Shown here: positions 9,123 to 17,850 of the stretch, piece by piece
How positions within the stretch are numbered: position 1 is the stretch's first letter
Layout of the letters: every line of letters begins with the position of its first letter
Source of the DNA: Xiheicaenibacterium sp046351325
GTDB lineage: Bacteria; Myxococcota_A; Polyangia; Polyangiales; Polyangiaceae
DNA: 64,000 bases
Direction of reading: 5' to 3'
NCBI GenBank assembly: GCA_046351325.1
Contig: JAXLYR010000024.1
Coordinates: 1 to 64,000, forward strand
Made by a program: the position numbers and the translations under genes
The notes under the pieces: model-generated
What the model was told of the DNA's origin: nothing
Seen by the model: only the letters and a program-made list of their open reading frames with translations
Database searches by the model: none

Positions 9123-9707
9123 ATGTTGAGGACGCTCGCGTCGGTCGCGCTCATGTGCAGCGCTTCGCTGGTTCTTTCGGGGTGCGCCTCGAACAAGACC
9201 GAGGATCACGTCGCTGAGGCGAGCACCGAGTCCTCGAGCGCCGCCGCGCCGAGCGCCGAACCGACTTCGACTTCGACTTCGACTTCGCCGGCCGCGAGCA
9301 GCCAAGCGAGCGCGCCCGCTCCCGGGGCGAGCGATTCGACCCCGAGTCGTCGCGCCGATCAGCGCCCAGCCCGCATCGAACACCGCGAGAACGGGCTCGT
9401 GATCGAGGACACGCTCGTCGGTTCGGGCGCGCCTGTCCTCTCCGGGTCCCGCGTGAAGGTCCGCTACGTGGGCAAGTTCATCGACGGCACGGTGTTCGAC
9501 CGAACGACTGGGTCCCCATTCGAGGCGGACATTGGCCAGCACCACATGATCGAGGGTTGGGAGCAGGGCATCCTCGGCATGCGAGAGGGCGGCCGGCGCA
9601 CGCTCACGATCCCGCCGAGCCTCGGCTACGGAGCGCGCGGCGTCCCGCCCAAGATCCCGCCGAACGCGACGCTCATTTTCGAACTCGAGCTCGTCTCGGT
9701 GCAGTGA
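9123..9707 (+). CDS. FKBP-type peptidyl-prolyl isomerase, lipoprotein
   Basis: A protein of 194 residues. The N-terminus has a signal peptide and lipobox (LVLSGC), then a Ser/Thr/Ala/Pro-rich linker containing four GACTTC repeats (9263-9286) that encode a Thr-Ser run. The C-terminal ~110 residues are a complete FKBP domain: VKVRYVGKFIDGTVFDRT, then WEQGILGMREGGRR, GYGARG and IPPNATLIFELELV. It should catalyse proline cis-trans isomerisation on the periplasmic side of a membrane and probably helps fold exported proteins. It is likely monocistronic, since the next gene converges 7 bases after its stop. Confidence 0.92.
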   Translation: MLRTLASVALMCSASLVLSGCASNKTEDHVAEASTESSSAAAPSAEPTSTSTSTSPAASSQASAPAPGASDSTPSRRADQRPARIEHRENGLVIEDTLVGSGAPVLSGSRVKVRYVGKFIDGTVFDRTTGSPFEADIGQHHMIEGWEQGILGMREGGRRTLTIPPSLGYGARGVPPKIPPNATLIFELELVSVQ

Positions 9708-9714
9708 GCAGCGC

Positions 9715-10305
9715 TCAAAGGCGCCACGAGACCTCGTAGCGCGCGAAGCCCCGCTGGTCGTCGATCTCTGCGATGCGCGCCTCCCCCACGAATCGGCCGA
9801 GATCGAGCGTCCCGAGCAGACACCCCTCGAGGCCCTCGAGCCAACAGACGAACCGATGACGGGCCGCGGGGAAGTCGCGCACGACGAGCTCGCACTTCGC
9901 CCCCGGCAGAGCGGAGAACTCGAGTGAGCCGGCGTCGCGAACGACATAGGCGTAGACGGTGTCGGCCCGCTTCAAGAGAGACGCCGGCGACACGCCGAAG
10001 AGGCTCGTCGACATCTGCACGAAGCTCTTGAGATAGGGGAGCTTGAAAGCGTGGAGCATCGCCGCGCGCCACGCCTCGATGGATCGGGCGACGCCGAGCA
10101 CGTCGCGCACCGCGTCCGCGACGGCCATGTGATCTTGCAGCGGCAGCCACCCGAGCGCGGTCGTCGTTCGGATGCGCTCGAGGACGTCGTCACCGGCCTG
10201 CCGAGCGATGCGGTCGAACTCTGGCAGCCGCTCGACCACGCTGAGCAGCGACTGCGCTTGGGCGCTTCGAACCATGGGAGCCTGGACCGCCATAATCATC
10301 CCCAT
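9715..10305 (-). CDS. Conserved hypothetical protein, myxobacterial type
   Basis: About 196 residues from ATG 10305; ATGs at 10299 and 10293 and a TTG at 10329 are alternatives. The protein is mixed helical and beta, with WLPLQDHMAVADAVRDVLG, then LPYLKSFVQMSTSLFGVSP and a C-terminal beta-rich half. The helical first half and the SP(A)SLLKR...VYxYVVRDAG pattern recall small myxobacterial families related to heme-NO-binding or V4R-like proteins, but I cannot confirm this. It follows nadR by 39 bases on the same strand. Confidence 0.55.
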   Translation of the reverse strand: MGMIMAVQAPMVRSAQAQSLLSVVERLPEFDRIARQAGDDVLERIRTTTALGWLPLQDHMAVADAVRDVLGVARSIEAWRAAMLHAFKLPYLKSFVQMSTSLFGVSPASLLKRADTVYAYVVRDAGSLEFSALPGAKCELVVRDFPAARHRFVCWLEGLEGCLLGTLDLGRFVGEARIAEIDDQRGFARYEVSWRL

Positions 10306-10344
10306 CGTCCAAACGGATCGATGGCGCAAGACTTGAGAGCAGAC

Positions 10345-11409
10345 TCACCCGAGCGGCGGCGCGAACCCGATTGAGGCATAGCGAGCGAGCACGGCGGCGG
10401 TCGCGTTCTCGAGGCGAACCTCGCGGGAACCACGACAGAGCTGCCACGTTCGGCCTGTCTCCACGAGCCGCTCGACGAAGCGCGAAGTCATCCAGGCCCT
10501 GATGTGCTCGCCGTCGCGAACACCGTCCTGGACGAAAGGCACATCGTCGTGATGCGTGAGCAAATAGAGATGATGCGGTGCCGCGGCGCCGAGCGCGTCG
10601 ACCTCGGCGCTCGACGCTCCCGTGTAGCGCTCGTGCCATATCCCAGTCGCGAAGGCGTCCGTGTCGCAGACGACGATCGGGGAATCGCCGCGCGCGCCCT
10701 CCGCCTCGAGCGAGGCCTGAGCCGCGGCGATGCGGACGAAATCCGAGGTCGCCCAGGTGAGCGCCTCCATCGAGCCCCCGACCTTCGCGAGCTTCTCGAG
10801 CGTCACGTCGCGCCCGATCTCGCGGACCCACGTCGTCGCCGACAGGGGCGCGCCGCGCTCCCTCAGGCGCGCCGCGAGCGCGGCGGCGAGCGTGGTCTTT
10901 CCCGTCGATTCGGCACCGACGAGGACGACGCGCAGCGAGAGGTGCGCGCGCACGCACGGCGCGAGCATTGGCCAATAGCGCCCGTGGTCTGCCCGAATCG
11001 CTGTCCCCGATACGGCGACCGCGGCGCGCTCGAGATCCACGAGCACGTGGCGAGCGTCGAGGCGTCGCGCGAGCTCTTCGCCGTAGATCTCCGAGGTGAA
11101 GACCGTGTCGACGGGCTCGCTCGTGACGCCGCTCACGGCCTCACGCATGAGGTCGACGTGCGCTCGCCAGATCGCATCACTCTGGTAATCGACGGGGTGA
11201 TCGTCCCAAATCCCGGTCACCGTGACGTTGGGGTCGGTCGCGTGGACCTCGCGCATCCAGCGCACGCGCTCCTCGAGCCCGAGGCTCTCGACGTGCGCTG
11301 CCATCACGACGACCGTCACGCGCGCGGCGGCGCGCGCGGCGGCGCGCACGAGGTGATGATGCCCCGCGTGCGGCGGATAGAACTTGCCGATGACGAGCCC
11401 GTGTTTCAC
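10345..11409 (-). CDS. nadR: Bifunctional nicotinamide-nucleotide adenylyltransferase / ribosylnicotinamide kinase
   Basis: A protein of 354 residues from GTG 11409. The N-terminal nucleotidyltransferase has GKFYPPHAGHHHLV (HxGH motif) and the late VSGTAIR motif. The C-terminal kinase has Walker A (VGAESTGKTT) and VCDTDAFAT. It would phosphorylate nicotinamide riboside and adenylate NMN to NAD in the cytoplasm. No N-terminal helix-turn-helix is present, unlike enterobacterial NadR. The start overlaps the pnuC stop (GTGA), so the two are translationally coupled, and the import-plus-phosphorylation pair supports the call. Confidence 0.93.
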   Translation of the reverse strand: MKHGLVIGKFYPPHAGHHHLVRAAARAAARVTVVVMAAHVESLGLEERVRWMREVHATDPNVTVTGIWDDHPVDYQSDAIWRAHVDLMREAVSGVTSEPVDTVFTSEIYGEELARRLDARHVLVDLERAAVAVSGTAIRADHGRYWPMLAPCVRAHLSLRVVLVGAESTGKTTLAAALAARLRERGAPLSATTWVREIGRDVTLEKLAKVGGSMEALTWATSDFVRIAAAQASLEAEGARGDSPIVVCDTDAFATGIWHERYTGASSAEVDALGAAAPHHLYLLTHHDDVPFVQDGVRDGEHIRAWMTSRFVERLVETGRTWQLCRGSREVRLENATAAVLARYASIGFAPPLG

Positions 11410-12038
11410 TCGGCGGCCTCCGGCGCCTTCAACGCGACCGTCCAGTCCCGCAGTCCCTTCACGCACAAAAGACCGAAGATCGCGTAGAGAACGGCCGTCG
11501 GGTAGAGCCCTCGATTCAGGTAGAGCGGCACGCTGATCACGTCGACCAAGATCCAGATCCACCACGACTCGAGCAGGCGGTGCGCTTGCCCCCACGTCGC
11601 CGCGAGGCTCAGCGTGAGCACGCTCGCGTCCGCGAGCGGCACCGGCGAATCCGTGAACCGCGAGAGCAAGAGGGCGAAGAGCGACGTCATCAGGACCGTC
11701 GTCGGCACGAGCGCGCTCCACGCTCGACGCGAGGTCCGCCCGACCCGCGTCGAGCCGCCCCGCCCGCTCGGGCGCGTCCAGCGCCACCAGCCATAACAGC
11801 CGAGCACGAAGAAGATCACCTGGAGCGAGGCGTCCGCGTAGAGCTTCGCGCGGAAAAAAAGGAGCGCCCAGAAGACGTTGTTCGCGAGCCCGAGCGGCCA
11901 GTTCCAGACGTTCTGCTTCGCGACCAGCCACACGCAGGCCGCCCCCGTGACGTCTCCCAGGATCTCGGCCCACGTGACAGGCACGCGCCCGAGCGAGATG
12001 GGCGCACTGTCGAGCCACTCGAGGACCGAGCCGAGCAT
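11406..12038 (-). CDS. pnuC: Nicotinamide riboside transporter PnuC
   Basis: A protein of 210 residues from ATG 12038, within the usual PnuC length. It has about seven hydrophobic segments and the family hallmarks WNWPLGLANNVFWA, then FFVLGCYGWWRW, and the late WWIWILVDVISVPLYLNRG. It should facilitate nicotinamide riboside entry across the inner membrane, with trapping by phosphorylation through the coupled NadR. It lies 49 bases downstream of the first large lipoprotein gene. No riboswitch or NrtR/NiaR operator was recognised. Confidence 0.92.
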   Translation of the reverse strand: MLGSVLEWLDSAPISLGRVPVTWAEILGDVTGAACVWLVAKQNVWNWPLGLANNVFWALLFFRAKLYADASLQVIFFVLGCYGWWRWTRPSGRGGSTRVGRTSRRAWSALVPTTVLMTSLFALLLSRFTDSPVPLADASVLTLSLAATWGQAHRLLESWWIWILVDVISVPLYLNRGLYPTAVLYAIFGLLCVKGLRDWTVALKAPEAAE

Positions 12039-12087
12039 CGTCGCGCGGAGAGTAGCGCTCGCGCTCGCTATGGGTGAGTCGCTTCGC

Positions 12088-14346
12088 TCAGCGAGCCACG
12101 GTGAAGACCCGCGCGTGGTCCACGTCGACGAGCGCCCAGTCGCGGCCACCGAGGACAGCCCAATAGGTCCCCGCGAACGGACCAGGCCGAATGGAGGTGA
12201 GGGTCGCGGCGGGCGGCTCGAAGCTCGCCGGATCGAAGTGTTTCACCGTGAGATCCGGCAGGCTCACGATATCGATCGCAGGCGTCACGAGCGCGCTCCT
12301 CTGCCTGTCGTAGACCATGCCTGCGAGGCTGACTGGCAGGCCGCCTATGGTCGAGGACGGTTGACCGTGTTCTACCGTCATGAGCGACGTCACGCCCTCG
12401 AGCAGCGTGCTCACGTACACCACGCCGTCCTGTGTGACCGCGAGTCCATTCCCGTTTGCGACCGTGGCGAGGAGTTGGTCCCCGCCGCTCAGGGTTCGAT
12501 AACGGAGCTCCGTGGGCGTGAGATAGACAATCACCGGCTCGACATCCCACGTATTGGCCGGAGCGAGCTCGAACGCCGATAATGTTGTAACGGCGGGACC
12601 AGGGACGACCGAGATCGTGCTGACGCCATCCGCCGAGGCCTGGAATCGGGTGAAGACGCCCCCCTCTGCGGCGACGCCAACACCCCCAGCGAGGACGCGG
12701 AGCTCACTGCCCGCTGACAGCGCGGTAGGCGTTCGCACACCGTCGAGGGAGGTGAGGACGGTCGGGTTCGCACCGCCCAAAGCGAAGGGGGGCACCGGCC
12801 CGTCGACGAGCGCGATGGACGCGCTCTCCGCGGGCATCGGCCCCGAGCCCGCGCCGTAGCTCTGAGCGATAGGAGCGACGATCCAACCGCTCGGGCCGAG
12901 CACCCATCGCTCGATGTCGTAGACCGGCGTGAGGCAAAACGCGGGGCCGCCGCCCGCGGGGCACGCCGCCATGAAGACGCCTGTGGTCGCGCCTGGGATG
13001 ACGAGCTCGAACCCCCCGGACTCACTCCAATGTTCGAGGCCAAAGGCGTCGACGAGGTAGATTTCACCGTCGACGACGGTGAAGCCCCACAGGCCATCAT
13101 CGATCGCGGGGATGAGGGGCGTCAAATCCCCCGAGAGCCGATCGACCGCGGTGAGACTGGGTGGCAATTGGCTATTGAGATCATAGCCGGACACGATGAG
13201 GCGATCGTGGATGGCGTCGTATTCGAGCATCATGCCCAGGAGTGGCAACGGTGTCATGAACGCCGCGTCGCCGCTCACTGGATCACACGCGAAGAGGCCG
13301 AGTTCGGTCGTCGCGTAGAAGAGGTCCCCGTCTGTCGCGATCGCGGTGATGCTCGCGCCCAAGAAGCAGGACTGCGTGACCGTGCGATCTCCCGTCGCTG
13401 GATCGATCCGATAGCCGATGAGCTCGCCCGAGCCAGCAGCGGCCTCGGCGCCGAGGGAGATGCCCTGATCGGTCCACGTGACGTCGAACAGCACCCTCGT
13501 CGGGAACTCGCTCGACTCTGGCAGCCCAGGACCGCTCCCCAACGTCGAATCAGAAATCGCGGTATAGGGCTGCGGCGCGTTCGGGTCGAAGACGGCAATC
13601 GCCCTGCGCTTGCGGTCGAAGCCGACGAGGCGCCCATCCTCGGTCGCAGAGAATTGCCAGAACGGGCTGACCGTCGGATGGGCCGCAGGCAGGTAAGGCG
13701 TGTAGGTGAGGTTACCAAACGGGTCCTCGGCCTCGATGAGCGCCCATTGATTGGTAAGAACGTCCTCGAAGAGCCAGCCGCCGTCCGCGGCGACCCCGGA
13801 CACGCCATTTACACGAACGTCAGCGATACCCGCAGGCGAGCTCGCGAAGACCCGCACGGGGACAGTCGGCCCGTCGATCGCGATGTTCACCCCCGGGAAG
13901 ACCTCGTCGATCTTGGGCGGCGAGTCGTCCACGCCCCACACCACGACCGACGCGGCCTCGGGGTCCTCGTTCCCAAGGACGTCGCGCGCGCTTACACCGA
14001 TGTAATTCTCACCGAGCGAAACGGGGACCTCGGCCGAGAACGTGGCGAAACCGTCGTCCGAGATCGCCGGATAGCCGTCGACTGTCACGCTCTCGATCGC
14101 CGAGGCGTCCGTCGCCTTACCCACGACGACGACGCTCTGTTGGTTCGTGACGAGCCCAGGCGTCGGGGCCTCGAGCGTGACCCGCGGCGGCTCATGATCA
14201 CCGTCGCCGCCCGCACCCCCGTTCATGGAAGAGCCGCCCGACGGCGAGCCCCCGCTCCCGCCACCGCCTTGGATGACCTCGCTCGAGCACGCCACGAGAA
14301 GCACGGCGACCGCACAGGTCACGGGCGCCACAAACACCTGTCTCAT
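12088..14346 (-). CDS. Large secreted lipoprotein, paralogue 1 of 3 (Ig-like plus propeller-like)
   Basis: A protein of 752 residues. ATG 14346 is preferred over ATG 14358 because GGAGG lies 4 bases before it, as at the paralogous start 17813. A signal peptide with lipobox (LLVAC) is followed by a Gly/Ser linker. Then come Ig-like domains (PRVTLEAPTPG, IESVTVDGYPA) and a beta-repeat body in which DPATGDR-, DRLSGDLTPL- and VYVSTLLEG-type blades suggest a beta-propeller. The last ~240 residues are nearly identical to paralogues 2 and 3, including GGANPTVLTSLDGVRTP and SAGSELRVLAGG. Function is unknown; a surface-exposed binding protein is likely. Confidence 0.8.
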   Translation of the reverse strand: MRQVFVAPVTCAVAVLLVACSSEVIQGGGGSGGSPSGGSSMNGGAGGDGDHEPPRVTLEAPTPGLVTNQQSVVVVGKATDASAIESVTVDGYPAISDDGFATFSAEVPVSLGENYIGVSARDVLGNEDPEAASVVVWGVDDSPPKIDEVFPGVNIAIDGPTVPVRVFASSPAGIADVRVNGVSGVAADGGWLFEDVLTNQWALIEAEDPFGNLTYTPYLPAAHPTVSPFWQFSATEDGRLVGFDRKRRAIAVFDPNAPQPYTAISDSTLGSGPGLPESSEFPTRVLFDVTWTDQGISLGAEAAAGSGELIGYRIDPATGDRTVTQSCFLGASITAIATDGDLFYATTELGLFACDPVSGDAAFMTPLPLLGMMLEYDAIHDRLIVSGYDLNSQLPPSLTAVDRLSGDLTPLIPAIDDGLWGFTVVDGEIYLVDAFGLEHWSESGGFELVIPGATTGVFMAACPAGGGPAFCLTPVYDIERWVLGPSGWIVAPIAQSYGAGSGPMPAESASIALVDGPVPPFALGGANPTVLTSLDGVRTPTALSAGSELRVLAGGVGVAAEGGVFTRFQASADGVSTISVVPGPAVTTLSAFELAPANTWDVEPVIVYLTPTELRYRTLSGGDQLLATVANGNGLAVTQDGVVYVSTLLEGVTSLMTVEHGQPSSTIGGLPVSLAGMVYDRQRSALVTPAIDIVSLPDLTVKHFDPASFEPPAATLTSIRPGPFAGTYWAVLGGRDWALVDVDHARVFTVAR

Positions 14347-14365
14347 TGCGACCTCCATGATTTTC

Positions 14366-15535
14366 TCATCGCCGCGCGGCGCGTGGCTCGACGACCGCGA
14401 GCGCGGCCTCGAGCTCGGCTTGCTCGAGCTCGGCCTCCGCCAGCCGCGCGATCGTCGCGCGCGCTTTCGGATCGGCGAACGTGCTGCTCACGAGCCGAAT
14501 GGGCTCTCGGGCCTCGTCGACCCCCGCGAGGCGGAGCGCGATCGCGGCGGCCACGCGCTGATCGGTCGGAGCCGCGGGATCCTCCAGCACCTCGAGGAGC
14601 GTGCCCCGATCGAGGCCCGCGTCTCGATACCCGGGCTCCGCGAACTTGATGGAGTCGAGTTGCTCGAGCCAAGCGGAGATCGTTCGTTTGCCACGCTCGA
14701 GCGCACGAACCCGAGACCCACCGAGCGCGGCGGTCGCCTCGAGGACGCGACGCGCGATCGCGTCTGCGGGGGCATGCGTCGGCAAGCGGTACGAGTTCCC
14801 ACCCATGAGCCGCAGACGAAGCTCGTGCCCGCGCCCATCGAGCGCCGAGATTCGCTCGTAGCGGGCGAAGCGCCGATGAAATGGCCACCGAAGCTCCACG
14901 CCGTCGCGTCCGATCGTGAGCCGTCGCGGGGAGAACTCGTAAGCGACGAGCGCGCCCACGATCAATCCGATGACGAACGAATAGCGTTCGGTCACGAAGC
15001 TCGTCGCGACCACGGACGCGATCGCCAGCGCCGCCGCGTGAACGGGTCTTTGTGGAGAGGTCGTCTCGATGGTGAGGCGCTGGTGGGCCGCGTCGATCTT
15101 CAGGGTGGTGAGCGCGCGCGCGGCTTGGACGCTGCTCCCGAACAGCAATGTCAGCGTCTCGCCCGAGCGGAGCGCGAGCTCCAGGGTCTTGCCGATCACG
15201 AACCCCCCTCGAACGTCGGCGGGGCGCAGCGTTCGGCTCGCGTCGGCGCTCTCGAGCACGAGCTCGGCCGGGCCGACGGTCACCTTGGCGGTGGTCGCCG
15301 CGGCTGGGCGCGCGGCGAGGAAGCTCCACGTCAGGGCGAGCGCCGACACGAACAGCGACACCAGCCCGAGCGTCACGCCCAACCAACTCGGCCAAAGGCG
15401 GACCAGTGACAGGACGGTAAACACGAGGGGGAAAGGGACGATCGCTCCCCACGCGACCCGCGCGGCGCGAGCGGTGGCCGCACTAGCGACCTGAACGGTG
15501 GAGGTGTCGCCGTCCGCCGAGGTGTCACCCGTCAT
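14366..15535 (-). CDS. PH-like membrane protein, paralogue of the gene at 2253-3110
   Basis: A protein of 389 residues from ATG 15535. Two hydrophobic segments near the N-terminus precede a beta-rich region, and another hydrophobic pair precedes a second PH-like region (RLTIGRDGVELRWPF). The helical C-terminus (EDPAAPTDQRVAAAIAL) aligns with the 2253-3110 protein. It looks like a duplicated form, with two membrane hairpin and PH-like units against one there. It sits between lipoprotein paralogues 1 and 2 in the same co-directional run (spacings 31 and 19 bases), so it was probably inserted into or retained within the duplicated array. Function is unknown. Confidence 0.6.
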   Translation of the reverse strand: MTGDTSADGDTSTVQVASAATARAARVAWGAIVPFPLVFTVLSLVRLWPSWLGVTLGLVSLFVSALALTWSFLAARPAAATTAKVTVGPAELVLESADASRTLRPADVRGGFVIGKTLELALRSGETLTLLFGSSVQAARALTTLKIDAAHQRLTIETTSPQRPVHAAALAIASVVATSFVTERYSFVIGLIVGALVAYEFSPRRLTIGRDGVELRWPFHRRFARYERISALDGRGHELRLRLMGGNSYRLPTHAPADAIARRVLEATAALGGSRVRALERGKRTISAWLEQLDSIKFAEPGYRDAGLDRGTLLEVLEDPAAPTDQRVAAAIALRLAGVDEAREPIRLVSSTFADPKARATIARLAEAELEQAELEAALAVVEPRAARR

Positions 15536-15566
15536 CGAGTGGGACGATAACAGAGAGCGGAAGCGC

Positions 15567-17813
15567 TCAGCGAGCCATGGTGAAGACTGCTTTGTGGTCC
15601 ACGTCGACGAGCGCCCAGTCGCGGCCGTCGAGGACAGTCCAATAAGTCCTGGTGAACGGACCCGGCCGAATGGCGCTCAGGGCTGGGGCCGCCGGGTCGA
15701 AGCTCGCCAGATCGATGTGTTTCACCGCGAGATCCGGGAGGCTCACGATGTCCATGGTTGGCGTCACGAGCGCGCCCTCCCGCGGATCGTAGACCATGCC
15801 GGCGAGGCTGACTGGCAGGCTGCCCATCGTCGAGAGCGGTTGACCAGGCTCTGCTCTCATGAGCGTCGTCACGCCCTCGAACAGGGTGCTCACGTACACC
15901 GCGCCAGCGTCGGTAACCGCGAGTCCATTCCCGCTTGCGACCGTGGCGATGAGTTGGTCCCCGCCGCTCAGGGTTCGATAACGGAGCTCCGTGGGCGTGA
16001 GATAGACAATCACCGGGTCGGCGCCCCACGTATTGGCCGGGGCGAGCTCGAACGCCGACAATACTGTAACAACGGGACCGGGCACGACCGAGATCGCGTC
16101 GACGCCGTCCGCCGACGCCTGGAATCGGGTGAAGACGCCCCCCTCTCCAGCGACGCCCGTGCCCCCAGCGAGGACGCGGAGCTCACTACCCGCTGACAGC
16201 GCCGTAGGCGTTCGCACACCGTCCAGGGAGGTGAGGACGGTCGGGTTCGCCCCAACCAAAATGAAGGGCTTCATCGGCCCGTCGACGAACGCGATGGAGG
16301 TGCTCTCCGCGGGCATCGGCCCTATGCCTGCGGCGTAGGTCGTAGAGATAGGGGTGTTGACCCAGCCGCTCGGGCCGAGCACCCATCGCGCGGGGTCGCT
16401 GTCCCCGAGGCAGAACGCTGGAGTGTCCCCCACCGAACACCCCAGAATGGTTTCCGTATATATGTTGGGGATTATGAGCTCGAGCGCGCCCGACTCGCTG
16501 ACGTGGTGGAGCCCCAATTTATAGCCGACATAGACCTCGCCATCTACGACGTTGAAGCCCTGGAGCCCGTCCGCGGTCTTGAAGATCGGCGTCACCTCAC
16601 CCGACAGCCGATCGATCGAAGCGATCTCGTTTGTATAGTTGGGGTCGGTCGGAAAGCCAGCAGCGACGATCCGGTCGTGGATCGCGTCGTACTGGAGAAC
16701 GCCCGACCGGAAGTCCAGCGACGTTAGGAAGGTCGCGACACCACCCTCCGGATCACACACGTAGAGACCACTCTCCGTGGTCGCATAGAACCGCTCGCCA
16801 TCCGTCACGGCCGCCGTGACCTCCGACGGTAAGAGGCATGAGGGTGTCAGCGTGCGCGCCCCCGTCGCGGGGTCAATCAGATACCCGACGAGCTCGCCCC
16901 CGCCGAAGCTCGCGGCGACCAGAATGCCATCCGCAGTCCAGGCGACACTCAAGATCTGGTCCGAGGCGAGCGGCAGCCGAGGACCGCTCCCCAACGTGAT
17001 ACCAGAGATCAGCGTGTAGGGATTCGGCGCGTTCGGATCGAAGAGTACGATTGACTCCAGTCCAGCGTTGAGGCCAACGAAGCGCCCGTCCCCCGTTGCG
17101 GTGAGTCGCGACAACTCGTCGCCAGAGCCGTCCAAAGCCGCATAGTGCGTGGTGGTGACGGTACCAAACCCGTCCTCGACGTCGATCTGTGTCCATTGGT
17201 TCGTCGGCTCGTCCTCGACCAGCCAACCACCGTCCGCGGGGACCGCCGACACACCATCTACACGCACGTCAGCGACGCTCGCCGGTGAGCTCGCGAAGAC
17301 CCGCAAGGGAAAGTACCGTACGCTGACCGCGATCCTCGGGCCCGGGAACACTGCGTCGATCGCGGGCGGTGAGTCGGTCTTGCCCCACACCACGACCGAC
17401 GCGGCCTCGGGGTCCTCGTTCCCGAGGACGTCGCGCGCAGTTACACGGATGTCATTCTCACCGAGCACCACGGGGACCTCGGCCGAGAACGTGGCGAAGC
17501 CGTCGTCGGAGATTGCCGGGTAGCCATCGACTGTCACGCTCTCGATCACCGAGGCGTCCGTCGCTTTGCCCACGACGACGACGCTCTGCTGGCTCGTGAC
17601 GAGCCCTGGTGTGGGGGCCTCGAGCGTGACCCGCGGAGGCTCCTGATCTCCCCCGCCGCCCGCGCCCCCCTGCGTCGGAGCGCCGCCCACCATGGCAGAC
17701 CCGCCCGAGGGCGAGCCCCCGCTCCCCCCATCGACTTGGGTGACCTCGCTCGAGCACGCCACGAGCAGCACGGCGACCGCACTGGTCACGGGCGCCCAAA
17801 TAGTGAGCCTCAT
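15567..17813 (-). CDS. Large secreted lipoprotein, paralogue 2 of 3
   Basis: A protein of 748 residues. ATG 17813 is set by AAGGAGG 6 bases upstream. A signal peptide with lipobox (LLVAC) and a Gly/Ser linker precede the Ig-like region. The domain order is as in paralogues 1 and 3, but the central body differs (for example DGSGDELSRLTATGDGR and KLGLHHVSESGALELI). The C-terminal ~240 residues are again almost the same. The conserved ends and divergent middle indicate repeated duplication with either diversifying selection on the middle or gene conversion at the ends. Function is unknown. Confidence 0.8.
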   Translation of the reverse strand: MRLTIWAPVTSAVAVLLVACSSEVTQVDGGSGGSPSGGSAMVGGAPTQGGAGGGGDQEPPRVTLEAPTPGLVTSQQSVVVVGKATDASVIESVTVDGYPAISDDGFATFSAEVPVVLGENDIRVTARDVLGNEDPEAASVVVWGKTDSPPAIDAVFPGPRIAVSVRYFPLRVFASSPASVADVRVDGVSAVPADGGWLVEDEPTNQWTQIDVEDGFGTVTTTHYAALDGSGDELSRLTATGDGRFVGLNAGLESIVLFDPNAPNPYTLISGITLGSGPRLPLASDQILSVAWTADGILVAASFGGGELVGYLIDPATGARTLTPSCLLPSEVTAAVTDGERFYATTESGLYVCDPEGGVATFLTSLDFRSGVLQYDAIHDRIVAAGFPTDPNYTNEIASIDRLSGEVTPIFKTADGLQGFNVVDGEVYVGYKLGLHHVSESGALELIIPNIYTETILGCSVGDTPAFCLGDSDPARWVLGPSGWVNTPISTTYAAGIGPMPAESTSIAFVDGPMKPFILVGANPTVLTSLDGVRTPTALSAGSELRVLAGGTGVAGEGGVFTRFQASADGVDAISVVPGPVVTVLSAFELAPANTWGADPVIVYLTPTELRYRTLSGGDQLIATVASGNGLAVTDAGAVYVSTLFEGVTTLMRAEPGQPLSTMGSLPVSLAGMVYDPREGALVTPTMDIVSLPDLAVKHIDLASFDPAAPALSAIRPGPFTRTYWTVLDGRDWALVDVDHKAVFTMAR

Positions 17814-17850
17814 TGCGACCTCCTTGCGTCTTGCGTTGTGGACATTGCGG

